Shown here: positions 1 through 8,464 of the stretch, piece by piece | Numbering within the stretch: position 1 is the stretch's first letter | Layout: each line of letters begins with the position of its first letter | NCBI GenBank assembly: GCA_902488815.1 | Contig: CABTXP010000001.1 | Location: forward strand, 60,970-124,969 | Direction: 5' to 3' | Source of the DNA: an uncultured Eubacteriales bacterium | Lineage (GTDB): Bacteria; Bacillota; Clostridia; Tissierellales; Peptoniphilaceae | DNA length: 64,000 nucleotides | Notes under the pieces: generated by a model | The model's database searches: none | What the model saw: only the letters and a program-made list of their open reading frames with translations | What the model was told of the DNA's origin: nothing | Made by a program: the position numbers and the translations under genes

Positions 1-233
1 CTTGCGCCATACAAAATTCGTGTGAAAATATCTCTTCCGAATTTGTCCGTGCCCATTATGTGAGCCTTGGATGGAGTCAAAAACTTTTCATCTAAATTTT
101 GGGTGTAGTAGTCGTACTTTGTAAGTACCGGGGCAAAAATTGCCGCCAAAATAATTACAGCTAAAACCATGATACCGATGAGAGCCAGTTTGTTTTTGGC
201 AAATCTCTTTATAAAATCATTAAATCTCTTCAC
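1..233 (-). CDS. Peptide ABC transporter permease, DppC/OppC family (3' end missing)
   Basis: Inner-membrane permease of a peptide/nickel-type ABC importer; partner of the permease encoded just upstream. The N-terminal 77 residues are visible: a short basic leader, one membrane segment (about residues 14-34, LALIGIMVLAVIILAAIF) and the family stretch MGTDKFGRDIFTRILYG, typical of DppC/OppC proteins. The start is GTG, only 4 nt after the stop of the upstream permease, with GGGGTGA as ribosome binding site inside that gene's end. The gene runs off the left edge, so the transmembrane core and EAA loop are not seen. The actual substrate (di- or oligopeptide, nickel) cannot be decided from this part. 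Confidence 0.9.
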   Translation of the reverse strand, partial: MKRFNDFIKRFAKNKLALIGIMVLAVIILAAIFAPVLTKYDYYTQNLDEKFLTPSKAHIMGTDKFGRDIFTRILYGA

Positions 234-237
234 AGAC

Positions 238-1164
238 TCACCCCTTTACTCTCATCTTGGGATCAAACAAGGTATAAAGTATGTCCACAAAAATTGAAAT
301 AATCGCATAGGAAATTGCAATAAAGATAACGCCGCCTAAGACTATGGGATAGTCCCTGGTCTTAATGGCATCAACCATCATTCTTCCAATGCCGTTAATT
401 GAAAAAATCGTCTCTGTAAGTACGGAGCCTCCAAGTAGACCGCCCGCTTGAAGTCCAAGGGAAGTAATGACAGGTATCATTGCGTTTTTTAAAGCGTGAA
501 TTAAAATCACACGACTGCTCTTTAAACCCTTTGCCCTTGCAGTCTTAATGTAGTCCGAGTTTAAAACCTCAAGCATTGATGATCTGGTCATTCTCATAAT
601 AATTGCAGTGGACTGAAGCCCCAAGGCAAAGCCCGGCAGTATCATGTGTTTAAATGAAGAAAATCCCGATGAAGGCAGAGCTTTTAATTTTACGGAGAAA
701 AGTAAAATAAGTAGAAGTCCCGTCCAAAATATGGGCATGGCAAGACCTACAAGGCCCGCCACCATAATAATCATGTCCGTAAGGGTGTTCTTTTTTAAAG
801 CGGAAATAATTCCAAAGCCGATTCCCAAGATAATTGTAATGGAAAGGGCAAAGAGCGTGAGCTTTAAAGTGTTGGGAAAGACTTTTAAAAGAGTTTTGGA
901 AACACTTCTTCCCGTGACATAGGAGTCTCCCAAGTCAAACTCAGTTACAAATCCCTTTAAAAATCTTCCGTACTGTACGGGAAAGGGATCTGCAAGGCCC
1001 ATACTTTCTCTAAGGACTTGTACCTCCGCATCACTTGCCTCGGGGCCCGCTTTATATATTGCGGCATCGCCGGGAGATAAGTAGAGCAGCAAAAAGACTA
1101 CAAAGCTTACACCGATTATAGTAGGTATTAAATATAGTATTCTCTTTACAATGTATTTAAACAT
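238..1164 (-). CDS. Peptide ABC transporter permease, DppB/OppB family
   Basis: First permease subunit of the same importer, 308 residues, the usual length. An N-terminal membrane segment (about residues 9-29) is followed by the extracytoplasmic loop ending in a GDSYVTGRSV-like stretch. Further membrane helices lie near 98-122, 132-160, 170-190, 225-250 and 270-297. The EAA loop that contacts the ATPase is visible around residues 205-235 (TARAKGL, then ALKNAMIPV). The C-terminus has the typical DPKMR ending. It lies 42 nt downstream of the binding-protein gene, separated from it by a hairpin that probably lowers permease expression relative to the lipoprotein. The ATPase genes would lie beyond the left edge. 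Confidence 0.93.
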   Translation of the reverse strand: MFKYIVKRILYLIPTIIGVSFVVFLLLYLSPGDAAIYKAGPEASDAEVQVLRESMGLADPFPVQYGRFLKGFVTEFDLGDSYVTGRSVSKTLLKVFPNTLKLTLFALSITIILGIGFGIISALKKNTLTDMIIMVAGLVGLAMPIFWTGLLLILLFSVKLKALPSSGFSSFKHMILPGFALGLQSTAIIMRMTRSSMLEVLNSDYIKTARAKGLKSSRVILIHALKNAMIPVITSLGLQAGGLLGGSVLTETIFSINGIGRMMVDAIKTRDYPIVLGGVIFIAISYAIISIFVDILYTLFDPKMRVKG

Positions 1165-1178
1165 AAAACACCTCTTAT

Positions 1179-1201
1179 AAAAAAAGACCGGAAAACCGGC
1201 C
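1179..1201 (-). terminator. Intercistronic hairpin between binding protein and permease
   Basis: On the minus strand a six-pair stem (GGCCGG / CCGGTC, one G-T pair) with a TTTT loop is followed by seven T residues, right after the binding-protein stop. It has the form of a partial rho-independent terminator, which would make more binding protein than permease. Confidence 0.7.
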
Positions 1202-1206
1202 GATTT

Positions 1207-2733
1207 TTATTCTCCAAAGGTTACCGTCTTAAAGACTTGTGCATATTCAGGTAACATTTTGAAATTGTTTACAATCTTATTTGCACCGTAAACTTGTTCT
1301 CCATACCAAATGTCAATGCGAGGTATGTCATTTAAAATTATTTCCTGAGCTTTTTTATAAATTTCCGCTCTCTTTGCATCATCTACGGTCAAAAGTCCTT
1401 CGTTAATCAAGGCATCAACTTCAGGATTTTGATACATTCCGAAGTTCGGTCCTTGACCTGCCTTGTCTGAATGGAATGGCGAGTACAGGTATTGATCCGG
1501 GTCCACAATGGACGGAGACCAGCTCATAATGTACATGTCCTCTTCTTTTCTTCTGAGAGTGTCCATGTACGCTCCCCACTCAAATTTTTCCACCTTGACA
1601 TTAAGGCCAACTTCTTTAAGTTGTGCTTGAACTATAGTGGCAACGTCTTGACGTTGTTGGTTGTCATTTACATAGAATAAAATTTCAGTGCCTTCAGGTA
1701 CTCCCGCTTCAGCTAATAGAGCCTTGGCTTTTTCTATGTCTCTTTTCTTAGGTTCTATTTCACTTGCAATTGAATACTTTGCTCTCGGTGAAATAGGACT
1801 TGTTGCAATTTCTCCAACTCCCATGTAAACGGAATTTACTATGTCATTTAAGTCCAATGCATAGGAAACTGCTTCTCTCGCCTTTATGTTGTCAAAAGGA
1901 GCCTTTGATATATTAAATTGGATAAAGTGAACTGCGTAGTTGCCTTTTCTGAAAATTTGAAGGTCTTCATTTTCTTCGACCTTCTTAATGTCATTTGGAG
2001 CAATGTTAAATGCCATGTCCACTCCCCCGCTTTCAAGCTCAACAGTTCTGTTTGTAGCTTCAGGTATAATTCTGAAGGTTAAGTTCTTAAATGCCGGCTT
2101 GTCTCCCCAGTAGTCATCAAATCTTTCGAACTTCATTTCATTTTGAGGTTCCCAGCTTACCATCTTAAATGGTCCCGTGCCGTCTTCTTCAGTATTTACG
2201 TCAATGTCATTTTGAACATCCCTTGGCATAATTGCCAAGTATGGGCTTGTAAGAACTTCCATAAATGAGCCTTGAGGTTGTTCAAGTTTTAATTCCATTG
2301 TCTTTTCGTCAATTATCTTTACCGACTCGGGGATAATGCTTTTGTAAACATTGGCAGATTTTTCGTTTTGAATAACCCTTTCAAAGTTCCAAATAACATC
2401 ATCTATTGTAAGGTCCTTACCTGAGTGGAATTTAACTCCATCTCTTATTGTAATTGTATAGGTAAGTCCCCCGTCTTTTTCTTCCACATTTTCTGCCAAT
2501 AAGTTGTAAATCTTTCCCTCTTCATCTTTTGCAAGTAAAGTTTCATAGACTTGTCTCATGGCAAGATCCGAATAGTCGTCGTTAAATACATTGGGATCCA
2601 TACTTGTGGCATCTGCTTGAACTGCAATTACAAAGTCGTCCTTTGCTCCTTGAGCTTTTTCGCCTCCGCCGCCGCAAGCTGTAAGTACCAGTGTAAATAC
2701 CAACAACAAACTAACTATAATTTTCTTATTCAT
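1207..2733 (-). CDS. Peptide ABC transporter substrate-binding lipoprotein (SBP family 5)
   Basis: Extracytoplasmic solute receptor of the dpp/opp-type importer, 508 residues. A lipoprotein signal peptide ends in LTAC with Cys20 as the lipidated residue, followed by a GGGG linker. The body carries SBP_bac_5 features: DPNVFNDDYSDLAMRQVYET near the N-terminus, the DGVKFHSGKDLT stretch near residue 100, and an ARAKYSIASE-type C-terminal lobe. The ATG follows the murA stop codon with no gap (TAAATG), and GGAG within the murA end serves as ribosome binding site, so the two are probably co-transcribed. Di- versus oligopeptide specificity is not decidable from sequence alone. Confidence 0.93.
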   Translation of the reverse strand: MNKKIIVSLLLVFTLVLTACGGGGEKAQGAKDDFVIAVQADATSMDPNVFNDDYSDLAMRQVYETLLAKDEEGKIYNLLAENVEEKDGGLTYTITIRDGVKFHSGKDLTIDDVIWNFERVIQNEKSANVYKSIIPESVKIIDEKTMELKLEQPQGSFMEVLTSPYLAIMPRDVQNDIDVNTEEDGTGPFKMVSWEPQNEMKFERFDDYWGDKPAFKNLTFRIIPEATNRTVELESGGVDMAFNIAPNDIKKVEENEDLQIFRKGNYAVHFIQFNISKAPFDNIKAREAVSYALDLNDIVNSVYMGVGEIATSPISPRAKYSIASEIEPKKRDIEKAKALLAEAGVPEGTEILFYVNDNQQRQDVATIVQAQLKEVGLNVKVEKFEWGAYMDTLRRKEEDMYIMSWSPSIVDPDQYLYSPFHSDKAGQGPNFGMYQNPEVDALINEGLLTVDDAKRAEIYKKAQEIILNDIPRIDIWYGEQVYGANKIVNNFKMLPEYAQVFKTVTFGE

Positions 2734-3996
2734 TTATTCTCCTGTCGTTACTCTCTCAATATTGGCACCTAAGTTTCTGAATTTCATTTCAATGTCTTCA
2801 TAACCTCTGTCAATATGGAAAATATCTCCAATTTCAGTAGTGCCTTGGGCGGTTAGTCCTGCCAATATAAGGGCGGCACCTGCACGTAAATCCGTGGCCT
2901 TGACCTTGGCGCCCTTTAAAGGCGTTCCCCCGATAATAACGGCTTCTCTGTCTTCGCACTTAATATTTGCACCCATTTTAACAAGTTCATTTGCGTGCAT
3001 AAATCTGTTTTCAAATACAGTTTCAAGTACAATGTTTTCGCCATTTAACTTTGTCATAAGAGCCATAAACTGAGCCTGCATATCTGTGGGAAATCCCGGA
3101 TAGGGCAAGGTCTTTATCTTAATAGGCTTAAGATCTTTTCCGCCGATTACTCTAACACTTTCTTCATCTTCTATTACTTCTGCGCCTGACTCAATTAGCT
3201 TGGCAATTACAGGCTTCATGTGAGATGATATTACATTTTCAACAAGAACATCTCCCCCGGTCATAGCTGCCGCAACCATAAAAGTGCCTGCCTCTATTCT
3301 GTCGGGAATTATTTGATGTCTTGCACCTTTTAATTCGTCAACACCCTTGATTCTGATGGTAGAAGTCCCCGCACCTTGAACCTTTGCCCCCATTTTTCGT
3401 AGGAAATTGGAAAGGTCTACAATTTCAGGTTCCATTGCGGCGTTTTCAATATATGTCTCTCCCTTGGCAAGTGTGGCAGCCATCATAATATTTTCCGTGG
3501 CGCCCACCGAGGGAAAGTCCAGATATATTGTGGTGCCTTGAAGTTCCTCTGCAACTGCACTTATGGTAGCTTCGTCTTCAGTCACTTTCGCTCCCAAAAG
3601 ATTAAATCCCTTTAAGTGAAGGTCAATAGGTCTTGAGCCTATGTTACAACCTCCGGGCAGGGAGTTTACAGTGCGACCCATCCTTGCAAGTAGTGGCCCC
3701 ATAACCAAAAAGGACGCTCTCATTTTATTCATGAGATTGTAGTCCGTAACGTAGTTATTAAGTCCGCTGCCGTTTATAACCAAGGTGTTTTTTCCCGTCT
3801 TTTCGACTTTAACTCCTAAGGACCTTAGAACTTCACACATTATTTCAACGTCTTTAAGCTCAGGGACATCTTCCAAATAGACATCCTCGGTACTTAGGAT
3901 TGAAGCCGCCAAAATGGGAAGTGCCGCATTTTTCGCACCGCTTATTCTGACTTTACCTTGAAGGGGTGGTGATTGTTTTACTAAAATTTTAGCCAA
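2734..3996 (-). CDS. murA: UDP-N-acetylglucosamine 1-carboxyvinyltransferase
   Basis: Catalyses the first committed step of peptidoglycan synthesis, transfer of enolpyruvate from PEP to UDP-GlcNAc, in the cytoplasm. At 420 residues it has the normal MurA length. The N-terminal SGAKNAALPILAASIL motif is present (Lys22-Asn23 of the substrate site). The catalytic loop LPGGCNIGSRP carries Cys117, the residue alkylated by fosfomycin, so the enzyme should be sensitive. The EPSP-synthase fold repeats are seen throughout. The start is TTG with GAGGGGAAC upstream; no ATG fits the conserved N-terminus. It sits between a glutaredoxin-like gene and the peptide-binding protein, all in one direction, an unusual setting for murA. 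Confidence 0.96.
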   Translation of the reverse strand: MAKILVKQSPPLQGKVRISGAKNAALPILAASILSTEDVYLEDVPELKDVEIMCEVLRSLGVKVEKTGKNTLVINGSGLNNYVTDYNLMNKMRASFLVMGPLLARMGRTVNSLPGGCNIGSRPIDLHLKGFNLLGAKVTEDEATISAVAEELQGTTIYLDFPSVGATENIMMAATLAKGETYIENAAMEPEIVDLSNFLRKMGAKVQGAGTSTIRIKGVDELKGARHQIIPDRIEAGTFMVAAAMTGGDVLVENVISSHMKPVIAKLIESGAEVIEDEESVRVIGGKDLKPIKIKTLPYPGFPTDMQAQFMALMTKLNGENIVLETVFENRFMHANELVKMGANIKCEDREAVIIGGTPLKGAKVKATDLRAGAALILAGLTAQGTTEIGDIFHIDRGYEDIEMKFRNLGANIERVTTGE

Positions 3997-4017
3997 GTTG
4001 TTCCCCTCTTAGATTAT

Positions 4018-4248
4018 TTACTTGTCTAACAGAGCATCTAATCTCTTTTTGTCAAATCCTACAATTTCTTCTTCGCCGATAACGATAACGGGTACACCTG
4101 TGTATCCCTTTGCCATTAATTCTTGTCTTGCTGTGCTGTCGGTTTGAACGTTCTTTTCTTCAAATGCAATATTTCTGTCTTTTAAATAGTCCTTAGCCAT
4201 TGTGCAATAAGGACATGTATTACTTGTATATACTGTTACTTTTTCCAT
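4018..4248 (-). CDS. Glutaredoxin-like protein (CPYC)
   Basis: Small thiol-disulfide oxidoreductase of 76 residues. The redox motif C12-P-Y-C15 follows the first beta strand (VTVYTSNT), and the cis-proline stretch TGVPVIVIG and the C-terminal GF-D-KRL segment match the NrdH/glutaredoxin group (thioredoxin fold). Such proteins reduce ribonucleotide reductase or other disulfides; the partner is not shown here. A strong AAGGAGGATTACT precedes the ATG. It lies 21 nt upstream of murA and 31 nt downstream of rsmA, so it is probably transcribed with them. Confidence 0.88.
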   Translation of the reverse strand: MEKVTVYTSNTCPYCTMAKDYLKDRNIAFEEKNVQTDSTARQELMAKGYTGVPVIVIGEEEIVGFDKKRLDALLDK

Positions 4249-4279
4249 AGTAATCCTCCTTAAATTTTATAACTATAAT

Positions 4280-5134
4280 TTACCCTACTTGGTATTTAAT
4301 AATCAAATTGTCTTTAAGCTGTAAAAAGTCCTCTACTGAAAGCTCCTGTGCTCTCACGTTTTTGTCAAGGCCCGTTTTATTAAGAGCATCTTCAATCTCT
4401 TCTTTTGTAAAGTCGGGAATGGCCGTGTTAAGAGAATTGATTAAAGTCTTTCTCCTGTTTTGAAAAGAGCCCCTCACTATCCTTTCATAGTCCGGGTCCA
4501 CAGGTATGCCTTTAAGCTTTAACAAAACTATCTGTGAGTCCACCTTGGGTCTCGGCATAAAGACCGTGGGCGGAACGATGGCTCCAAGTACGGGCTCGGT
4601 ATAGGTCTGAATAAATACGGAAAAAGAGCTGTAGTTTTTGCCGTGAGGTTTTTCCACCATGCGCTGAGCAATTTCCTTTTGAATCATACAGGTAATGCTC
4701 TCCAAGTTTAAATTATCTTTTATAAGCATGGTAATAATGGGAGTGGTTATGTAGTAGGGCAGGTTTGCCGCAACTTTAAAACTCTCCTCACCGAACTCTC
4801 TTTTAATCTCTTCTTTTAAATCGGCCTTTAAGACGTCTTTAAAAATTATCTTTACATTGTCATAGGGCAGGGTCTCTTTTAAAATCTCCCGCAGGCCTTC
4901 ATCCACTTCAAATGCCAAAACTTTCTTCGCATTTAAAGCTAACTCCTCCGTGAGAGTGCCTATACCCGTTCCGATTTCAAGGACATTGTCTTTTTTTGTA
5001 ATTTTAGAAATCTCCGTGATTTTTCGCAAAATATTTCCGTCAATTAAAAAATTCTGTCCCAATGTCTTTGTAAAGGTAAAGCCGTATTTATTAAGTATTT
5101 CTTTTAGCCTCTTAGGGCTGTAAAGTCTTTCTAT
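4280..5134 (-). CDS. rsmA: 16S rRNA dimethyladenosine transferase RsmA/KsgA
   Basis: Dimethylates two adjacent adenines in helix 45 of 16S rRNA using SAM. Visible family motifs are LGQNFLID, the SAM loop VLEIGTGIGTLTEEL, the catalytic NLPYYITTPI and the C-terminal FQNRRKTL. The shortest reading starts at a TTG (5062) in the middle of the conserved KTLGQNFLID stretch, and would remove a segment every homologue has. The frame stays open 24 codons further and reads ERLYSPKRLKEIL then NKYGFTFTKT, matching the Bacillus N-terminus. The only start-like codon there is ATA at 5134-5132, which overlaps the rnmV stop as ATAG and lies 6 nt after AAGGCGGG. I therefore propose an AUA start coupled to rnmV translation; the stop is certain, the start is inference. 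Confidence 0.9.
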   Translation of the reverse strand: MERLYSPKRLKEILNKYGFTFTKTLGQNFLIDGNILRKITEISKITKKDNVLEIGTGIGTLTEELALNAKKVLAFEVDEGLREILKETLPYDNVKIIFKDVLKADLKEEIKREFGEESFKVAANLPYYITTPIITMLIKDNLNLESITCMIQKEIAQRMVEKPHGKNYSSFSVFIQTYTEPVLGAIVPPTVFMPRPKVDSQIVLLKLKGIPVDPDYERIVRGSFQNRRKTLINSLNTAIPDFTKEEIEDALNKTGLDKNVRAQELSVEDFLQLKDNLIIKYQVG

Positions 5135-5670
5135 AGTATTCCCGCCTTTTTAAGTGCCGCCTCAAATTCTTCCCTTGGCACTTGAAATCCGTTTAACCTG
5201 TTTAAAAACTGTTTGCCGTTTCCATATCCTATGCCTAAAATGTCGGAGACTTTTCCACGAAGTGTGGCCGAATTTTCTCTCATAATCAGCCCGTAACGGA
5301 GCAGTTCTTCCTTTGTGTAAATTTCTTTTCCCGCTACAATTGTGGCACGTGCATCTGTAAGAGCCTTTACTATGTCCTCTTTTGATGCGTTTTCCACGCC
5401 GATGTCTCCTTTTTTAAGAGCCTTTTTTTGAGGTAAAAATGCATGTTTGGCATTTGGAAATTCCTTTGCCAAATCTCTCCTTATTTTCTTACCCATGTAG
5501 TCCGGGTCGGTGAAAATAATTATGCCGCATCTCTTCTCTATTTGTTTTAATGTGTCAATTAATTTTTTGCCGTAGCCGAAGCCGCTTGTGGCTATGACTT
5601 CACAGTCTATTGCCGACTTTACGGCTGTTATGTCGTCTTTGCCCTCTACGACTATGACTTCCTTAATCAT
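5131..5670 (-). CDS. rnmV: Ribonuclease M5
   Basis: Matures 5S rRNA from its precursor; acts together with ribosomal protein L18 in Bacillus. The 179-residue protein has an N-terminal TOPRIM domain with the metal-binding Glu in VVEGKDD (near residue 9) and the second motif FTDPDYMGKKIR near residue 54. The family's C-terminal DUF4093 follows, with LRGKVSDILGIGYGNGKQFL around residue 140. The ATG overlaps the tatD stop by 4 nt (ATGA), and its own stop overlaps the proposed rsmA start. The order tatD-rnmV-rsmA matches Bacillus and supports the assignment. Confidence 0.95.
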   Translation of the reverse strand: MIKEVIVVEGKDDITAVKSAIDCEVIATSGFGYGKKLIDTLKQIEKRCGIIIFTDPDYMGKKIRRDLAKEFPNAKHAFLPQKKALKKGDIGVENASKEDIVKALTDARATIVAGKEIYTKEELLRYGLIMRENSATLRGKVSDILGIGYGNGKQFLNRLNGFQVPREEFEAALKKAGIL

Positions 5671-6437
5671 AAATCACCGTAAAATCTCAGGGCGTTTTCG
5701 TCGCAAATTTTTATAAGTTCTTTTACATTTATATTTCTTATTTTGGCAATTTCTTCCGCCACATACTTTACGTTCTTAGGCTCGTTTCTCTTGCCCCTGT
5801 GAGGTACAGGTGAAAGGTATGGGCAGTCCGTCTCTAAAAGTAAGTCTTCGATAGGCACCGCCTTTGCCACGTCCTTAACCGTGCGGGCGTTTTTAAATGT
5901 AACTACTCCGCCGATTGAAATATTCACGCCTAATTTCACATATTCTTCCATCATCTCAACTGATTGAGAGAAGCAGTGAATTAAAAACTTCATCTCCGGA
6001 TACTTTTTTTTGTATTCCTTTACAATGTCAAAGGTAAGTTGTGAAGCTTCCCTTGAGTGAATGACTACGGGAAGATTTAAAGTGTGGGCAAGTTCAATTT
6101 GCTTTCTGAACACCTCTTCCTGTATGTCTCTCGGCGAATTGTCGTAGTAAAAGTCCAAGCCGATTTCTCCAATGGCACGAACTTTTTCGTGTTTGGAAAG
6201 GTCAATAAGTTCTTTTTCAATGTATTCGTTGTAAGTAGAGGCATCGTGAGGATGAATGCCCACTACGGCATAGACTTCCTCATACATACTTGCCAAATCA
6301 ACTGAGGCCCTGGAACTTACAATGTCGGAGCCGATGTTATAAACTCTCGTAATTCCGTTTTCCAAAAGAGAGTTAATGACATAGTCTCTGTCTCTGTCAA
6401 AGTTCGGGTCGTCTAAATGTACATGTGTATCTATCAT
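5667..6437 (-). CDS. TatD family metal-dependent DNA hydrolase
   Basis: A 256-residue TIM-barrel hydrolase of the amidohydrolase superfamily, the TatD/YabD type with 3'-5' DNase activity reported in relatives. Metal ligands are visible in order: H5/H7 in DTHVHLD, Glu in GEIGLDFYYD near residue 93, His in VVIHSREAS near 130, His in LIHCFSQS near 154, and the final Asp in LETDCPYLSP near 204, followed by HRGKRNEP. The gene overlaps metG by 4 nt upstream and rnmV by 4 nt downstream. No signal peptide, so it should be cytoplasmic. Confidence 0.94.
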   Translation of the reverse strand: MIDTHVHLDDPNFDRDRDYVINSLLENGITRVYNIGSDIVSSRASVDLASMYEEVYAVVGIHPHDASTYNEYIEKELIDLSKHEKVRAIGEIGLDFYYDNSPRDIQEEVFRKQIELAHTLNLPVVIHSREASQLTFDIVKEYKKKYPEMKFLIHCFSQSVEMMEEYVKLGVNISIGGVVTFKNARTVKDVAKAVPIEDLLLETDCPYLSPVPHRGKRNEPKNVKYVAEEIAKIRNINVKELIKICDENALRFYGDL

Positions 6438-8386
6438 GAAATTTCCGCTCCGTCATTAATGTCTTCCATAGGTGTCACAAGTGCCAAATTTCCGTCCTCG
6501 TCTTCGCACGCAATGAGCATTCCCTTAGATTCAATTCCTCTAAACTTCATAGGCTTTAAGTTTGTAAGAACTAAAATTTTCTTACCCGTCAAATATTCTT
6601 TTGAGAATTTGGACTTAATATTTGTCACAATAGTTCTTCTCTCTTCTCCGATTTTTAAATTTAAAAGATAGAGTTTGTCAGCGTTTGGATGGTCTTCAAC
6701 ACTTTCCACCAATGCCACTTTGATTTCCAATTTCAAAAAATCATCTATTGTAATTTCAGGTTTGCCCGGCTTTAAAGCTTTGTCGGATCTCTTTTCCTTT
6801 TCTTTTTCTCTTTCTTCTATTAAACGAGCATTTTCTTCGTTTAAGCGTACAATTTCCTTTTCAATATCAAGTCTTGGGAAAATTGAGGGACCTTTTTCAA
6901 CTTTTGTGCCGGGTTTAAGAAGTCCGAAGGATTTTGCGTCTTCGTACTTGATTTCCCCTGTTACGCCAAGTTGTTTTCTGATTTCCTTTGATGTATTTAC
7001 AAGGAATGGTGAGGCAAGTACTGAAACTATGCGCAGCGATTCCGCCAAGTTATATAATACCGTGCCCAGTCTTTCCTTGTTATCTTCTTTTGCAAGGATC
7101 CAAGGTTCGCACTCGTCAACGTATTTGTTGGTGCGACGTACAAGAGACCAAATGTCTTCAAGTACCACTGAAAATTGGAAGTCTTCCATCGCCTTTTCGT
7201 TCTTTTGCCAAATTGAAAGGGCAAGTTCTTTAAGTTCTTTGTCCGTGCCTTCTTCCGCTTTCGGTTCCGGAACAATGCCTCCGAAGTATTTTTCAATCAT
7301 GGAAACGGTCCTTGAAAGTAAGTTACCCAGGTCGTTTGCAAGGTCGGAGTTTAATCTTTGAAGCATTTTTTCTCTGGTAAATGAGCCGTCTTGACCGAAG
7401 GAAAATTCTCTAAGTAAGAAGTATTTTAAAGCATCTACTCCGTAAAGGTTGATAATGGGTTCCGGGTAAATGACATTTCCCTTGGACTTACTCATCTTGT
7501 CGTTGTCAAACAATATCCAGCCGTGAGCAAATAACTTCTTAGGTAGAGGCATATCAAGTGCCATTAACATTGCGGGCCAAATAATGGAGTGAAATCTCAC
7601 AATTTCCTTACCCATTATGTGAACCGTGTTGTTCCAATATGCGTTAAACTTTTCTTCCGAAGTGCCGAAGCCTATTCCCGTCAAGTAACAAGTGAGGGCG
7701 TCTATCCAAACATAGATGACGTGCTTGTCGTCAAAGGGAACTTTAACTCCCCAGTCAAAGGACGCACGTGACACGGAAAGGTCGTCAAGGCCTTCGCTTA
7801 AAAAGTTTTTAATCATTTCGTTTTTACGAGATTCAGGTTGTAAAAACTCCGGGTTGTCTTCATATAATTTTAAAAGTTTGTCTCTGTACTTGGAAAGTCT
7901 GAAGAAATAACTCTCTTCCTTATGCTTGTGTGTAGGCTTGCCGCAGTCGGGACAGGTTTCCCCTTCCCCCAATTGGGACTCGGTCCAAAAGGCCTCACAG
8001 GAAGTGCAGTAGTAGCCTTCATACTCGCCCTTGTATATGTCACCCTTGTCATAAAGTTTTTGAAACACGTATTGGGCGTTTTTTTCGTGTTGGGGATCTG
8101 ACGATCTTACAAAGGCGTCGTAGTTAATGTCCATGGTCTTCCAAAGTTTTTTAATTTCATTTACGATCATGTCCACATATTCTTTAGGCTTCATGCCTGC
8201 CTTTGTAGCTGTCTCTTCAATTTTTTGGCCGTGTTCGTCGGAGCCTGTTGTAAAGAATACGTCATAGCCTTGAAGCTCCTTGTATCTCTTGATAGCGTCC
8301 GCCGCAACGGTACTGTATGTATGGCCTATGTGTAAATAGCCGCTTGGATAATAAATAGGTGTGGTGATATAAAATTTTTCTTTCAT
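6434..8386 (-). CDS. metG: Methionyl-tRNA synthetase
   Basis: Charges tRNA-Met; 650 residues from the ATG at 8386. That start is chosen because GGAGGG lies 5 nt before it; a TTG 12 nt upstream in the same frame overlaps this ribosome binding site. The class I signatures are HIGH at residues 19-22 and KMSKSKGN near residue 297. The knuckle CTSC...CPDC (residues about 126-147) indicates a zinc-containing connective peptide. After the anticodon-binding helices and a charged coiled-coil-like linker (EEREKEKEKR), an EMAPII/Trbp111-type tRNA-binding domain fills the last 100 residues, as in Bacillus MetS. A terminator hairpin abuts the ribosome binding site. Confidence 0.96.
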   Translation of the reverse strand: MKEKFYITTPIYYPSGYLHIGHTYSTVAADAIKRYKELQGYDVFFTTGSDEHGQKIEETATKAGMKPKEYVDMIVNEIKKLWKTMDINYDAFVRSSDPQHEKNAQYVFQKLYDKGDIYKGEYEGYYCTSCEAFWTESQLGEGETCPDCGKPTHKHKEESYFFRLSKYRDKLLKLYEDNPEFLQPESRKNEMIKNFLSEGLDDLSVSRASFDWGVKVPFDDKHVIYVWIDALTCYLTGIGFGTSEEKFNAYWNNTVHIMGKEIVRFHSIIWPAMLMALDMPLPKKLFAHGWILFDNDKMSKSKGNVIYPEPIINLYGVDALKYFLLREFSFGQDGSFTREKMLQRLNSDLANDLGNLLSRTVSMIEKYFGGIVPEPKAEEGTDKELKELALSIWQKNEKAMEDFQFSVVLEDIWSLVRRTNKYVDECEPWILAKEDNKERLGTVLYNLAESLRIVSVLASPFLVNTSKEIRKQLGVTGEIKYEDAKSFGLLKPGTKVEKGPSIFPRLDIEKEIVRLNEENARLIEEREKEKEKRSDKALKPGKPEITIDDFLKLEIKVALVESVEDHPNADKLYLLNLKIGEERRTIVTNIKSKFSKEYLTGKKILVLTNLKPMKFRGIESKGMLIACEDEDGNLALVTPMEDINDGAEIS

Positions 8387-8396
8387 TGTTCCCTCC

Positions 8397-8421
8397 AAAA
8401 AAACGGTCCCTAAGACCGTTT
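8397..8421 (-). terminator. Terminator between uspA-like gene and metG
   Basis: On the minus strand AAACGGTC / GACCGTTT forms an eight-pair stem with a five-base loop, followed by seven T residues. The T tract runs straight into GGAGGG of metG, so either metG has its own promoter upstream of the hairpin or it relies on readthrough. Confidence 0.85.
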
Positions 8422-8464
8422 CATTAGTAATTAAATTATATCTTTAAAATGTGCAAATTTCAAT

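Noticed and set aside
8387..8460. T-box or SAM-responsive leader for metG
   Set aside because: Only 66 bases separate the genes and they hold just a simple terminator; no T-box sequence or larger fold fits.
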